Below are positions 33,901 through 43,897 of a stretch of 64,000 nucleotides of DNA, piece after piece; the first letter of the stretch is position 1, and each line of letters opens with the position of its first letter. The notes beneath the pieces are model-generated. The model was given only the letters and a program-made list of their open reading frames with translations. It did no database searches and was not told where the DNA came from. This DNA is from Lotus japonicus (taxonomy: Eukaryota; Streptophyta; Magnoliopsida; Fabales; Fabaceae). The stretch lies in contig NC_080042.1 in assembly GCF_012489685.1 (NCBI RefSeq), positions 15,142,150 through 15,206,149 of the forward strand, in the 5' to 3' direction. The position numbers were made by a program, and so were the translations under genes.

Positions 33901-35356
33901 TTGTTATCAGCAGAGTTGCCCCACTATCATTGCTACTTTTATCACCAGAACCACTACTATCATCGTCACAACTATCTATTCATCTTTGCTTGATCCTTAG
34001 TAAATTTAAGGAGTGTTGAACCCTAAATCACTCCATATAAACATTTTTTTGTTGATTCATATTGTTGGGCTGCCTCCATTTGTCCAATGAAATCCTTTGA
34101 TGTTTACTTTCACCTGCAGGGCCGAGAGGATGAAGATGAAGATGAAGATGAAAAGAAAGATGATGAAGATGAAAAGAAAGATGATGAAGATGAAGATGAA
34201 AATGAAGAGAGCGATGACGATTTCGGTGGTGATGATTACAATCAGGTTCCACTCTAAACCCTACTTTAATGTGTTAATTTTACCATTCTTGGACTCAAGA
34301 TGGTTCTCTCCTTGGTGCAATAATAGTACATTGCATTCACAAAATCTTCCAAGCAAAATTTTCAAATTGTAGATAAAGAAAGTTAGAACTAAGCAAATCC
34401 AGCATCATCGACTGTGAAAACTAAGCAAATCCAGCATCATCCCTTGTCTATACTAAAACTTTTTGATTGAAAGGTTTCAAGGGTTTGTGGTGAATGCCTT
34501 TTTAATATATAAAAATAGGTGCGCCGAGAACATGTATTAAGGTGATAATGGAGCTTGTTTGATAGCTTTCTCAGTATGTAATCTTTTGCCCTTCTTTGTT
34601 TTTGATAAAGCAAGATCCTGCGGATCTGGCTGATGATTGGTTTAGGAGAAGAAAATTAGAAAATTAAAACCTCAAGGGTTTAGTTTATCTAATATTTTGC
34701 TTCATGCTTTGTGTGGTTGCTTTGAAATATTATAAAGTGGATTCTATATGCTACTCTGCATTTGTTCAAATATTTACACATTGTGCTCACTCCTCTTCCA
34801 CCACCAAAAAATAAAATAAAAATAGTAAGTAGGGATGGAAAAGAATTAGAAAATGAAATTCATGAGGCTCTGATGAGCTTGGTCTTTCTTTTCTCTTGCA
34901 CATAGATTTGTGAAGTTTCTTTAAGATTGTATTAGTGAATTTATGTTAAGCGTACTCAGCATTTGTTCAAATGTAACATACGCACATTTTTCCTTTGACA
35001 TCTGGCGGTATATATGATAAACATATTTCAGAATTGAAAGTTTAGGGTTGATGGCTTCCAAGGGTTATTTCACTATTCTCCCTATGAAGCATACCGGTGT
35101 TACTAATAAGTTTTGTATTTTAATATTGACGCTAAAAGAAGTGCTAAATCTCTTGCAGGGTGAATATCGTGATGACGATGAAGATGATTATAATGAAGTG
35201 GATGAGGGGGAAGGTATTGTCACGTTATTGGTTCAATGCTTTTTTCAAATTTTCATTCATTTTAATCATTGTAAGGCAATTTCAACTGTGGCATGTTCTT
35301 GTAAACAACTTCTTAATGTTTTGCGTATATTTTCATTTATTGCAGATATCTTCTAG
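30933..35356 (+). CDS. RPC7: RNA polymerase III subunit RPC7/Rpc31-like
   Basis: Pol III subunit C31/RPC7 belongs to the initiation-specific RPC3-RPC6-RPC7 trimer and acts in nuclear synthesis of tRNA and 5S rRNA. Eight coding exons join in frame: 30933-31019, 31863-31992, 32608-32721, 32841-32900, 33317-33360, 34120-34245, 35159-35213 and 35346-35356, giving 208 aa. All junctions are GT-AG. Features in order: a G/R-rich N-terminus (MSGRGSGRGWGRGRG), the family motif YVPPKPFVLYPE, a central region with YWKASPYLLEER and SLSQVLMFDNFPKEL, a short basic segment (EKKLDFFEQKEKRNQ), and an acidic C-terminus of D/E/K repeats ending DEGEDIF. That order (GRG, LFP-like core, acidic tail) is characteristic of the family, and the length fits plant members. 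Introns hold a MITE (31249-31431) and an LTR-like insertion (32112-32363). No lesion was seen. Confidence 0.85.
31240..31440. mobile_element. Mutator-type MITE in intron 1 of the RPC7-like gene
   Basis: The element is 31249-31431 (183 bp) with TIRs of about 36 bp (gaggagtgctagcag... and ...tgctagcacttctc). It is flanked by the direct 9-mer taaatgatt (31240-31248 and 31432-31440). The 9-bp duplication points to a Mutator-like mobiliser. There is no coding capacity. Confidence 0.85.
32112..32363 (+). mobile_element. LTR-like insertion in intron 2 of the RPC7-like gene
   Basis: About 252 bp running TGTTAGTTTGAA ... ccttctcgtaaca. It contains an LTR-style downstream half (gtaatcactcattag, then aatgaatacaatttt, then cagtttc). 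The flanking pentamers gtatg and gtctc agree at only three positions, so target duplication is not shown. No internal region is present, so at best it is a solo LTR. Confidence 0.4.
34126..34200 (+). repeat. In-frame GATGAAGAT/AAGAAAGAT repeat coding the acidic tail
   Basis: A purine-only simple repeat (gatgaagatgaaaagaaaga and variants) within exon 6 of the RPC7-like gene. It encodes alternating D/E with KK pairs. Because units are multiples of three, length changes keep the frame. The opposite strand reads as an H/L-rich frame, which is a by-product. Confidence 0.8.
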
Positions 35357-35741
35357 CATATATCCCTATGGACAAGAATGATAATCTCTACCATTCTGTG
35401 TCAGCTTCTAAACCAGCATAACACTATAGCTTCTTTAACAAGTTGGAGATTCAAATTATTCCTTGGCCTTTTCTTGCTTCTAGGATTTTACTTGCCCCTA
35501 TTTCAACTTACTCATTTACATATATATAGTGTCTACCTTCTTGTAAATCTTAAGTTTTAAAAATGTACTATAATGCTTGACAATTAAGAAGTGTGGTTGA
35601 TAGAGAAGTTGAATAAGTTCATCTCATGTTCGCTTTTATTTGAATATCTATTCCATCATGCATCAAAAGAATTGGGTTTGGTTTCTTACCTTTCCTCATT
35701 TCCTGCAATCTTGCATTACCTGGATGCAATCATTTACTGAA
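35357..35741 (+). other. 3' UTR and downstream flank of the RPC7-like gene
   Basis: AT-rich sequence directly after the stop codon. Polyadenylation-like signals are degenerate, as usual in plants. 35737-35741 (ctgaa) is the target sequence of the TRIM element that follows, and ctgaa recurs at 41451-41455. Confidence 0.45.
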
Positions 35742-36084
35742 TGATAAGAACCTTGGGAGAACCACACCACAAAAGCTAGCTATTGTAGTTGGAGATATTG
35801 TAGTTGGAGAGCCCAAGGCCTTATAAACCCCACATTAGAATCCCATACTTCCAATGTGGGACTCAAGTCCCATACCTTGCAATTGGGTCCTAACATCCCA
35901 CCACGCTCCGTAGCCCCGGCGCCCACGCGGGCTGGCTGTGCACTAGCCCCTCGACTAGTCCCGGGCGAACACTGCAATGCCGGCGTCACCACCCGCGCCG
36001 CTCGTTTGCAGCTGAGAGAGATGGCGGAAGGCTCTGATACCAATTGATAAGAACCTTTGGAGAACAACACCACAAAAGCTGAGA
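35742..36084 (-). mobile_element. TRIM element (minus strand), right LTR truncated by a gypsy insertion
   Basis: The left terminal repeat is 35742-35895 (154 bp, tgataagaacc...gggtcctaaca). The right repeat starts at 36045 with the same tgataagaacc and matches for about 36 bp (three differences). On the minus strand a primer site TGGTATCAGAGCC (complement at 36030-36042, tRNA-iMet type) lies just inside the right repeat, and a purine-rich CGTGGTGGGA borders the left repeat. The internal domain is only about 150 bp and non-coding, hence a TRIM. In its own sense the LTR begins TGTTAGGACCC, like the LTR family at 51923. The right LTR is cut by the gypsy element at 36085. The target duplication ctgaa lies at 35737-35741 and at 41451-41455. 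Confidence 0.75.
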
Positions 36085-36471
36085 TGTTGCACCTGCTATG
36101 GCCAGGCCCAGATTTGGCAAAGTCTACAATAGGAAGCCCAAGTTCACTGACATTCTGTCAAGTGACAAGGCCTTCTAGAATGTTAGGATTCCTAAATAAC
36201 CACCTGATGATGTGTTATTATTAGTAATGATGAGAAGTACAGCTAGGGGGGACCACTAGGGAGTGAGAGGAATATATGTTAGTTATGGTGAGAGAATGAG
36301 GTAGGCTTGTTTTGGCTTAGGCTTGGGAGAGAAGAGCACTCTCGAATTGCTCTGGTTATTTTCCTTTGTTTCTTGTATTCCCTAAACACTATTTTTGGGT
36401 TTCATACCAGAAATTCAGTGCTATCAATACAAATTCAGTTCTAATTCCTTCATATTTTCTGGTACCTAACA
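36085..36471 (+). mobile_element. 5' LTR of chromodomain gypsy element 1
   Basis: 387 bp, TGTTGCACCTGCT ... ggtacctaaca. It pairs with 41064-41450 at the same length, with six differences seen by eye. A promoter presumably lies in it, but no strong TATA box is recognised. Confidence 0.92.
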
Positions 36472-36472
36472 T

Positions 36473-36484
36473 TGGTATCAGAGC
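36473..36484 (+). other. Primer-binding site of gypsy element 1
   Basis: tggtatcagagc, complementary to the 3' end of initiator methionine tRNA, one base after the LTR. This is the usual primer for plant chromoviruses. Confidence 0.9.
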
Positions 36485-36506
36485 TCCCGATCCTGTGGGA
36501 GCTTTT

Positions 36507-39500
36507 ATGGTGGTTACGCGAGCTGCAATGGAGTCTAGAGTTGATGACCTTGAGCGATCTGTTACCACGATGAAGGAGATGGCCACTGAGCAATTTGAGG
36601 AGCTCCGGCGACTCATCATGAATCGGGAACGGAGGCGCACGCGAGGACGATCGAACACACCCAGAAACCGGCGACCATCGCGAGACAGAGAGCGAGACCC
36701 CGACGTTTCTTCTTCGCACTCCGGGTCACGTACCGGGTCGCGAACCGGGTCGCACACCTCAGACCACAGCAGGGAGCGATTCGATCACCCCCATCGCGTC
36801 CATTTGCGTGCTGTGACTGGAAGAAGGGTCGATATCCCCATGTTTGATGGAAACGGTGCTTATGGGTGGATTAATCGTGTTGAACGGTTCTTCCAACTCA
36901 GTCGTGTAGGGGAGGAGGAGAGGTTGGAGATGGTGATGATTGTCATGGAAGGGAAAGCACTGGGATGGTTTCAATGGTGGGAAGAGCAAGCTGTGGAGAG
37001 AACCTGGGAACCTTTCAAGCAAGCCTTGATAAGGAGATTTCAACCCACCTTGGTTCAGAACCCTTTTGGCCCTTTGCTTAGCATTAAGCAAAAAGGGAGT
37101 GTCATGGCCTACAGGGAAAGCTTTGAAGAGGCAGCAGCACCCATGAGAGGTGCTGATAGGGAGATCCTGAAAGGAGTGTTCCTTAATGGATTGCAGGAGG
37201 AGATCAAAGCTGAAATGAAATTGTACCCTGCTGCTGATCTTGCAGGATTGATGGATAGGGCCTTGTTGATTGAGGAAAAAAATTCTGCTCTCAGAGGAGA
37301 AAAAGGAATGGATGAAGACAAACGTGGGTGGAAGGATAAGGGTGGGTTTGGAAGCAAATCTTCAAGTTATGGAGGAAAGCACATCAATTATAATTCCAGT
37401 CATTAGGGGAAGAACAATACTGGACTGGAAACCAAACCAAAAGAGACCCAGGAAGATGGAGGAAATGAAACTAAGAACCCTGAGAAGAAGTGGCAAGGGG
37501 GACAAAGACTCTCTCAGAATGAGTTGCAAGAGAGAAGTAGAAGAGGATTGTGTTTTAAATGTGGTGAGAAATGGGGAAGAGAACATGTGTGTGCTAAGAA
37601 ACATTTCCAATTCATTCTCATTGAAGGAGATGAAGAGGAAGAAGAGGAAGACATATTTGAAGAAGCTGAAGATGGTGAGTTTGTTTTGGAGGGCAAAATA
37701 CTGCAATTGTCTCTTAATAGTAAAGAGAGCTTAACCTCTAACAGGTCTTTTAAAGTTAGAGGAAGAATTGGAACAAGGGAAATCTGGATTTTGGTAGATT
37801 GTGGAGCAACAAGCAATTTTATCTCCCAAAATATTGTGAATGACTTAGACTTGGCTGTTGTAGCAACCACTGAATATGTGGTGGAAGTTAGAAATGGGGC
37901 CAGAGAAAGAAATTCAGGAGTGTGCAAGAATTTGTCACTGGTAGTGCAAGGAATCCCTATCACTCAACATTTCTTTATCCTAGGACTTGGGGGCACTGAT
38001 TTAGTCCTGGGAATGGACTGGTTAGCCAGCCTTGGGAACATTGAGGCCAACTTCAAAGAACTTATTATTAAGTGGAACCTTCATGGCAAGCAGTTTGTGT
38101 TACATGGAGAACCTCAGGGTAATAAAATTCAGGAAGCTTGCAAAAACATAAAGAGCACAAGGATGAACAAAGACATGGATTTCTGCCTTTCTCATGAGTT
38201 TGTAGAAGGTATCAACATAGCAGTAGCTGAGGTCCCTGCTGAATTGAGAACCATTATTGAAAAATTCCCTGTGGTGTTTCAAGAACCTCATGGGCTGCCT
38301 CCTAAGAGGCCTACTGATCATGCTATTCTACTGTAGCAAGGAGCAGCAGCACCAAACATAAGGCCCTATAGGTATCCATTCTACCAGAAAAATGAGATAG
38401 AAACTCAAGTCCAGGACATGCTCAAGAATGGGATTATAAGGCCCTGCACTAGTCCATTCAGTAGCCCTGCAATTCTAGTGAAGAAAAAGGATGGAGGGTG
38501 GCGTTTCTGTGTTGACTATAGAGCCTTGAACAAGGTTACTATACCAGATAAGTTCCCTATACCTATAATTGATGAATTATTAGATGAGATAGGTTCTGCT
38601 GTTATCTTTTCTAAACTGGACTTAAAATCTGGTTATCATCAAATAAGGATGAAAGAGGAGGACATTCACAAAACAGCTTTTAGAACTCATGAAGGACATT
38701 ATGAATATCTAGTAATGCCTTTTGGGTTATCTAATGCTCCTTCAACCTTTCAGGCCCTCATGAACCAGGTTTTGAAACCTCATTTAAGAAAGTTTGTTTT
38801 GGTCTTTTTTGATGATATACTAATCTATAGCAAGAGTTTGGAATTGCACATGGAACATTTGAGGTTGGTGCTCCAAAGCTTGCAGGAAAATCACTTAGTA
38901 GCTAATCAAAAGAAATGTTCATTTGGCCAACCAGAATTGGTCTATTTAGGCCATGTAATCTCCAAGCAAGGAGTAGCTGCTGATCCCTCTAAAATCAATG
39001 ACATGTTGAATTGGCCTCAACCCAAAGAAGTGAAAGGGTTAAGGGGTTTCTTGGGCTTGACAGGGTACTATAGAAGGTTTGTAAGGAATTACAGCAAGTT
39101 AGCTCAACCTCTAAACCATCTCCTCAAGAAAAACAACTTTGAATGGAATGAGGAAGCCAGTCTAGCTTTTGCCAAATTAAAGGAGGTAATGACTACTGTT
39201 CCTGTGTTGGCAGCACCAGATTTCAGCAAGGAATTTGTGCTTGAGACTGATGCATCAGGAAAGGGGCTTGGTGCTGTTTTGATGCAAGGAGGAAAACCAA
39301 TTGCATTCATGAGCAAGACTTTATCTGACAGAGCTCAGGCAAAATCAGTGTATGAAAGAGAATTAATGGTTGTGGTTTTTGCAATCCAGAAATGGAGGCA
39401 TTATTTACTTGGTAGCAAGTTCCTAATTCACACAGATCAAAAGAGCTTAAAGTTCTTAGCTGACCAGAGATTGATGGGTGAAGATCAGCAAAAATGGGTT

Positions 39501-41157
39501 TCCAAATTGATGGGTTATGATTTTGAAATCAGGTACAAACCTGGAGTAGAAAACAAAGCAGCAGATGCCTTGTCCAGAAAAATGCAATTTTCTGCCATCT
39601 CATCTATTCAGTGTGAAGGCTGGAATGACTTGGAAGAAGAGTTATTGGCTGATGAAAAATGTCAAAAAATCATGCAAGAGCTATTGACACAAGGGAAATC
39701 TCTAGCAGGGTATCAATTAAGGAAGGGAAGACTGTTTTATAAGGACAGAATAGTGTTACCAAAGAAGTCCAGCAAGGTTCTCACCATACTCAAAGAATAC
39801 CATGAGTCTGCTCTTGGAGGCCATGCATGGGTCTTTAGAACTTATAAAAGAATCTCAGCTCTATTTTACTGGGAAGGGATGAAGATGGACATTCAGAAAT
39901 TTGTGCAAGACTGTGAGGTTTGCCAGAGAAACAAATATGAAGCATTGAATCCAGCAGGTTTCTTACTACCTCTTCCTATTCCATCACAAGTGTGGTCTGA
40001 TATTTCTATGGATTTCATAGGGGGTCTTCCTAAAGCAATGGGGAAGGATACCATCTTTGTGGTGGTTGACAGGTTCACCAAATATGCCCATTTCATAGCT
40101 CTCTCACACCCCTATAATGCCTAAGGAAGTGGCTGAAATATTCATAAAGGAGGTAGTAAGGCTACATGGTTTTCCCAATACCATAGTTTCTGATAGAGAC
40201 AGAGTTTTTCTTAGCACTTTCTGGACTGAACTCTTTAAATTGGCTGGAACCAAACTGAAATTTAGCTCTGCCTACCATCCTCAAACAGATGGGCAGACTG
40301 AGGTAGTAAATAGGTGTGTTGAAACCTATCTTAGGTGTGTGACAGGAACAAGACCTAAGCAATGGCCAAAATGGTTGACTTGGGCAGAATTTTGGTATAA
40401 TACCAACTATCATTCTGCCATCAAAACCACTCCCTTCAAGGCCTTATATGGGAGAGACCCTCCTGCTATCATCAGGGGAACTGATTCTGTCACTTCAGTA
40501 GAGGAAGTGGAGAAGCTTACTGCTGAAAGAAACCTTATGCTAGATGAACTCAAGGAAAATTTGGAGAAGGCTCAAAACAGAATGAGACAACAAGCAAATA
40601 AACATAGAAGAGACATTCAATTTGAGGTAGGGGATCTTGTGTATCTCAAGATTCAACCCTATAAACTCAAGAGTTTGGCCAGGAGGAAGAATCAAAAGTT
40701 GAGCCCTAGATACTATGGTCCTTATCCTATAATAGAGAAGATCAATGCTGCTGCTTACAAGCTTCAATTACCAGAGGACAGCCAAGTTCACCCAGTTTTC
40801 CACATTTCTTTGCTCAAAAAAGTGGTGAAGGAGGGGATCATCAGCCAACCCTTGCCCAAAGACTTAAATGAAGGGTGGGAGCTTCAAGTAGAACCTGAAA
40901 CCATCTTGGATGCCAGACAGAATGACCCTGGAACCACAGAAGTTCTAGTGAGATGGAAGAATCTGCCAGCTTTTGAAGATTCCTGGGAAGAATTGGACAG
41001 ATTGATAGCACAATTTCCAGACCATCACCTTGAGGACAAGGTGAATCTTCAAGGGGGGAGAGATGTTGCACCTGCTATGGCTATGCCCAGATTTGGCAAA
41101 GTCTACAATAGGAATCCCAAGTTCACTGGCATTCTGTCAAGTGACAAGGCCTTCTAG
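36507..41157 (+). pseudogene. Gag-pol of chromodomain gypsy element 1 (two stops, one frameshift)
   Basis: A retrotransposon polyprotein gene starting MVVTRAAMESRV. Order: coiled N-terminus and R-rich segment, gag core (PMFDGNGAYGWINRVERFF), zinc knuckle (CFKCGEKWGREHVC, 37551-37592), protease (ILVDCGATSNF, near 37790, with DCG instead of the usual DSG/DTG), reverse transcriptase (YRALNKVTIPDKFP; FFDDILIYS at about 38805), RNase H (LETDASGKGLG), integrase zinc region (HESALGGH, CEVCQRNK) and catalytic core (SMDFIGGLP; SDRDR; TDGQTE), and a chromodomain-like end (EVLVRWKNLPAFEDSWEE). Breaks: TAG 37404-37406, TAG 38334-38336, and a frame change at about 40117-40124 in the integrase. The frame runs past the 3' LTR start (41064) to TAG 41155-41157. 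It is non-autonomous as written. Confidence 0.92.
41051..41063 (+). other. Polypurine tract of gypsy element 1
   Basis: aaggggggagaga directly before the 3' LTR, the second-strand priming site. It lies inside the pol reading frame. Confidence 0.85.
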
Positions 41158-41450
41158 AATGTTAGGATTCCTAAATAACCACCTGATGAGGTGTTATTAT
41201 TAGTAATGATGAGAAGTACAGCTAGGGGGGACCACTAGGGAGTGAGAGGAATATATGTTAGTTATGGTGAGAGAATGAGGTAGGCTTGTTTTGGCTTAGG
41301 CTTGGGAGAGAAGAGCACTCTCGAATTGCTCTGGTTATTTTCCTTTGTTTCTTGTATTCCCTAAACACTATTTCTGGGTTTCATACCAGAAATTCAGTGC
41401 TATCAATACAAATTCAGTTCTAATTCCTTCATATTTTCTGGTACCTAACA
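41064..41450 (+). mobile_element. 3' LTR of chromodomain gypsy element 1
   Basis: 387 bp, same ends as the 5' LTR, six substitutions between them (about 1.6%). The first about 94 bp also encode the C-terminal end of the pol frame. It is followed directly by ctgaa, the target sequence of the older TRIM rather than a duplication of the gypsy's own 5' flank (tgaga). Confidence 0.92.
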
Positions 41451-42456
41451 CTGAATAATGAGTAATTTTGATTTTTTTTCAATTGGATCTTTTAATTAAA
41501 CGATGTTATTTTGGGACTTCACATTTCAATCCAATGCTAATTGATCCAAAGTCAGTGTGATTACTGGTGTTTGGATGGAGAGAAGAAAATGGAAGGATGG
41601 AATATAAGTGGAAAGAAATAAGAGGAAAGATTGTAAGTGGAAAAAGATTGTTGGTATTAATACAAATAGTTACAGTCTCCAGTGGCCAGGAAATTATTCA
41701 ACTGATCAAAATAACTACTCCACAGAGCATAGTTGATTTTCACCCTGCATATTAAATATCAAAAGTAAATAGTGTATGGATTTAGTTTGCAGATAAGTTG
41801 TAAGTTCTATAAATTGGTACCCTCAATTGTCAATCTCTATGGCAATCATTTTTTTTATACTTGTAGTTGTAGAATATAGAATATAAAAAAGATCTCTTAC
41901 AATATTTTGAGGGTTGTCTAAATGACTCATGATGGTAACGTTACCTCACCCTAATAAGCTAATATGATTATTTATAAATAAATAAATATTTTTTTTAAAC
42001 AAAACTCTATATTAATGAAAAAAGAAAAAGAATATATAAACAAAGGTTACAAACCCCACACCAGCCAACCCGTCCAAAGAAGCCAAACAAAATCTACAAT
42101 AAAATTGTTATTCCACTTATAATTTAACACAAATTTCGAATACTAGTTTTGTTGTAAGTGGAGAAACAATATGGAAACAAAAGAGGATACCAATCAATCT
42201 GTGTTGTTGTGAATCTTGTGTGAAAAAGTAGAAGGCTTTTATAATAAAAGGGTAAAATAGGAATGAAAAAAATTTAAACTCACTCAATTTCATCAACTAT
42301 CCAAACGAACAATATATTGGTAAATTTATTCAATTCCATCATAAAATAATGTCGAAACAATGAAAAAAAAAATTCATTCCGTTCCATCCCATTCCGTTCC
42401 GCTCCATCATCCATATTATGTACCATCAATTAAAACACAACCTAAGTATAATCTCA
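41451..42456. other. Intergenic DNA downstream of the nested elements
   Basis: AT-rich. 41560-41700 is purine-rich with an insignificant short frame. Near 42370-42410 is a short run of cattcc/ttcc repeats. No gene or defined element is recognised. Confidence 0.35.
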
Positions 42457-43510
42457 GGGCCCCGTTTGATGACTAGGACATAATAGGACAGGATAATAAT
42501 TATATCCTGTTGTTATCTGTTGTTTGTTGCGCCAGCAGGATATGATAACACTATCCTGTCTCCTATCCTATCCTGTTAATCATGTGTAAAAGTTATCCTG
42601 AGGGGGAGCTAGGATAGAGCAGGATAGGATACTAGTTATATATTTTCTTTCAGTATCCTAACTCCAAATTAATTTATTTTAATATTATATAATTTATAAT
42701 TTATAATTTATAATAATATTAATTAATAAATATAAAAATATTAATTTAACAAAAATAAAAAATAAATAAAATTATTATTCATAAATAGTAAAATAGACTA
42801 CTCACTTACAAATATTGATTTATTAATAATAATAGACTAATTTAATATTTTCATCTTCTATTATTTAAAAATCATTTATCTACTTATATAATAATTTAAA
42901 TATAAAGTATTTTTGAAATAATAATATTTTTAATTAGTTAATTTTTATTGTTTATCACGTGTCACAACTAAGTGAAAAACATTAATTACAAATATTGATT
43001 TTTTAATAGTAATAGATTAATTTTTTATTTTCATCTCCTATTATTTAAAACTACTTATCTACTTATATAATAATTTATAATTCAAATATAAAATACTTTT
43101 GAAATAATAATATTCTTAATTTAGTTAACTTTTATTGTTAATTATCACGTGTCACAACTAAGTGAAAACCAATATGTTAATTGCATAATTTTATTTAAAA
43201 TATAGGGTATCTTCAAAACAATAAAATAGGCTAATTAATAAAATTTAAATTAATTTTATTTATTTTAAAATATAGACTCATTCATGAAAATGTAAAGAAA
43301 TTAAATTTAATAGAATGATCAATTTTAAATGTATTTTTTATTCAAATATAAATCTGATACATTTTTTCTTATCATATCCTTGTCATTATCATGTGCACCT
43401 CAAACACAGGATATGATAAGAGTCTACCCTGCTCTTATCATATCTTGTTGATATCCTGTTCACATATCATATCTTATCATATCCTATCCTGACCACCAAA
43501 CGGGCCCTCA
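42454..43510. mobile_element. PIF/Harbinger-like non-autonomous element
   Basis: The element is 42457-43507 (1051 bp) with TIRs starting gggccccgtttgatg and ending as the complement of gggcccgtttggtgg. It is flanked by the trinucleotide tca on both sides. Inner sub-terminal repeats are built of ggatatgataa/tatcctgt words. The core is very AT-rich and has no transposase frame. The 3-bp duplication and GGGCCCGTTTG termini suggest PIF/Harbinger (Tourist-like), although the typical target is TWA; hAT is the alternative. Confidence 0.65.
42800..43175. repeat. Two tandem copies (about 185 bp) inside the PIF/Harbinger-like element
   Basis: About 42808-42985 and 42990-43170 both run from acaaatattgattt through cttatataataattta to atcacgtgtcacaacta, with small differences. 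The shared cacgtg is an E-box/G-box hexamer by chance or by descent. Confidence 0.7.
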
Positions 43511-43897
43511 AACACAAATTAAGATAGTTAAACACAAATCAATTTAACTTATTCCTCCACGTTTGGAAGAGTTTATTTGAAGTTATCTGACAACATAAGC
43601 GTTTATGCCAGTGTTTGAGATAACTTATTTAAACAGCTTATGGTCTACCATAAGTTATTTTGAGCTTATTTTCATAAGCTATTCATGATAGCTTATGAAA
43701 AAGAGCTTATACTTATATATAGCTTATTTTCAATTTATTTGGTTAAATTTTTTAAAATAGCTTAGTCATAAGTGCTTATCTGAGTTGTTTTTTCAAATGG
43801 GACCTAGTGAGTTGCAGATATCTGGTGGTGTGATCTTATCATCTGCATGAAGCGTTAAACACAGTCATTGGAGCCACTCACACAAAACTCACTCGCC
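43508..43897. other. Promoter region of the plastid-type gene, with an inverted-repeat-rich insert
   Basis: 43580-43790 is a dense set of short inverted repeats (agcttatg/cataagct, taagttat), resembling an AT-rich MITE whose ends I could not fix. The start codon of the next gene follows at 43898. No clear TATA box. Confidence 0.4.

Noticed and set aside
34028..34252. H/L-rich minus-strand frame over exon 6 of the RPC7-like gene
   Set aside because: It is the complement of the GATGAAGAT repeat and has no independent support.
35856..36047. GC-rich frames in the TRIM internal region as a possible gene
   Set aside because: They are bounded by the LTR and primer site, short, and explained by base composition alone.
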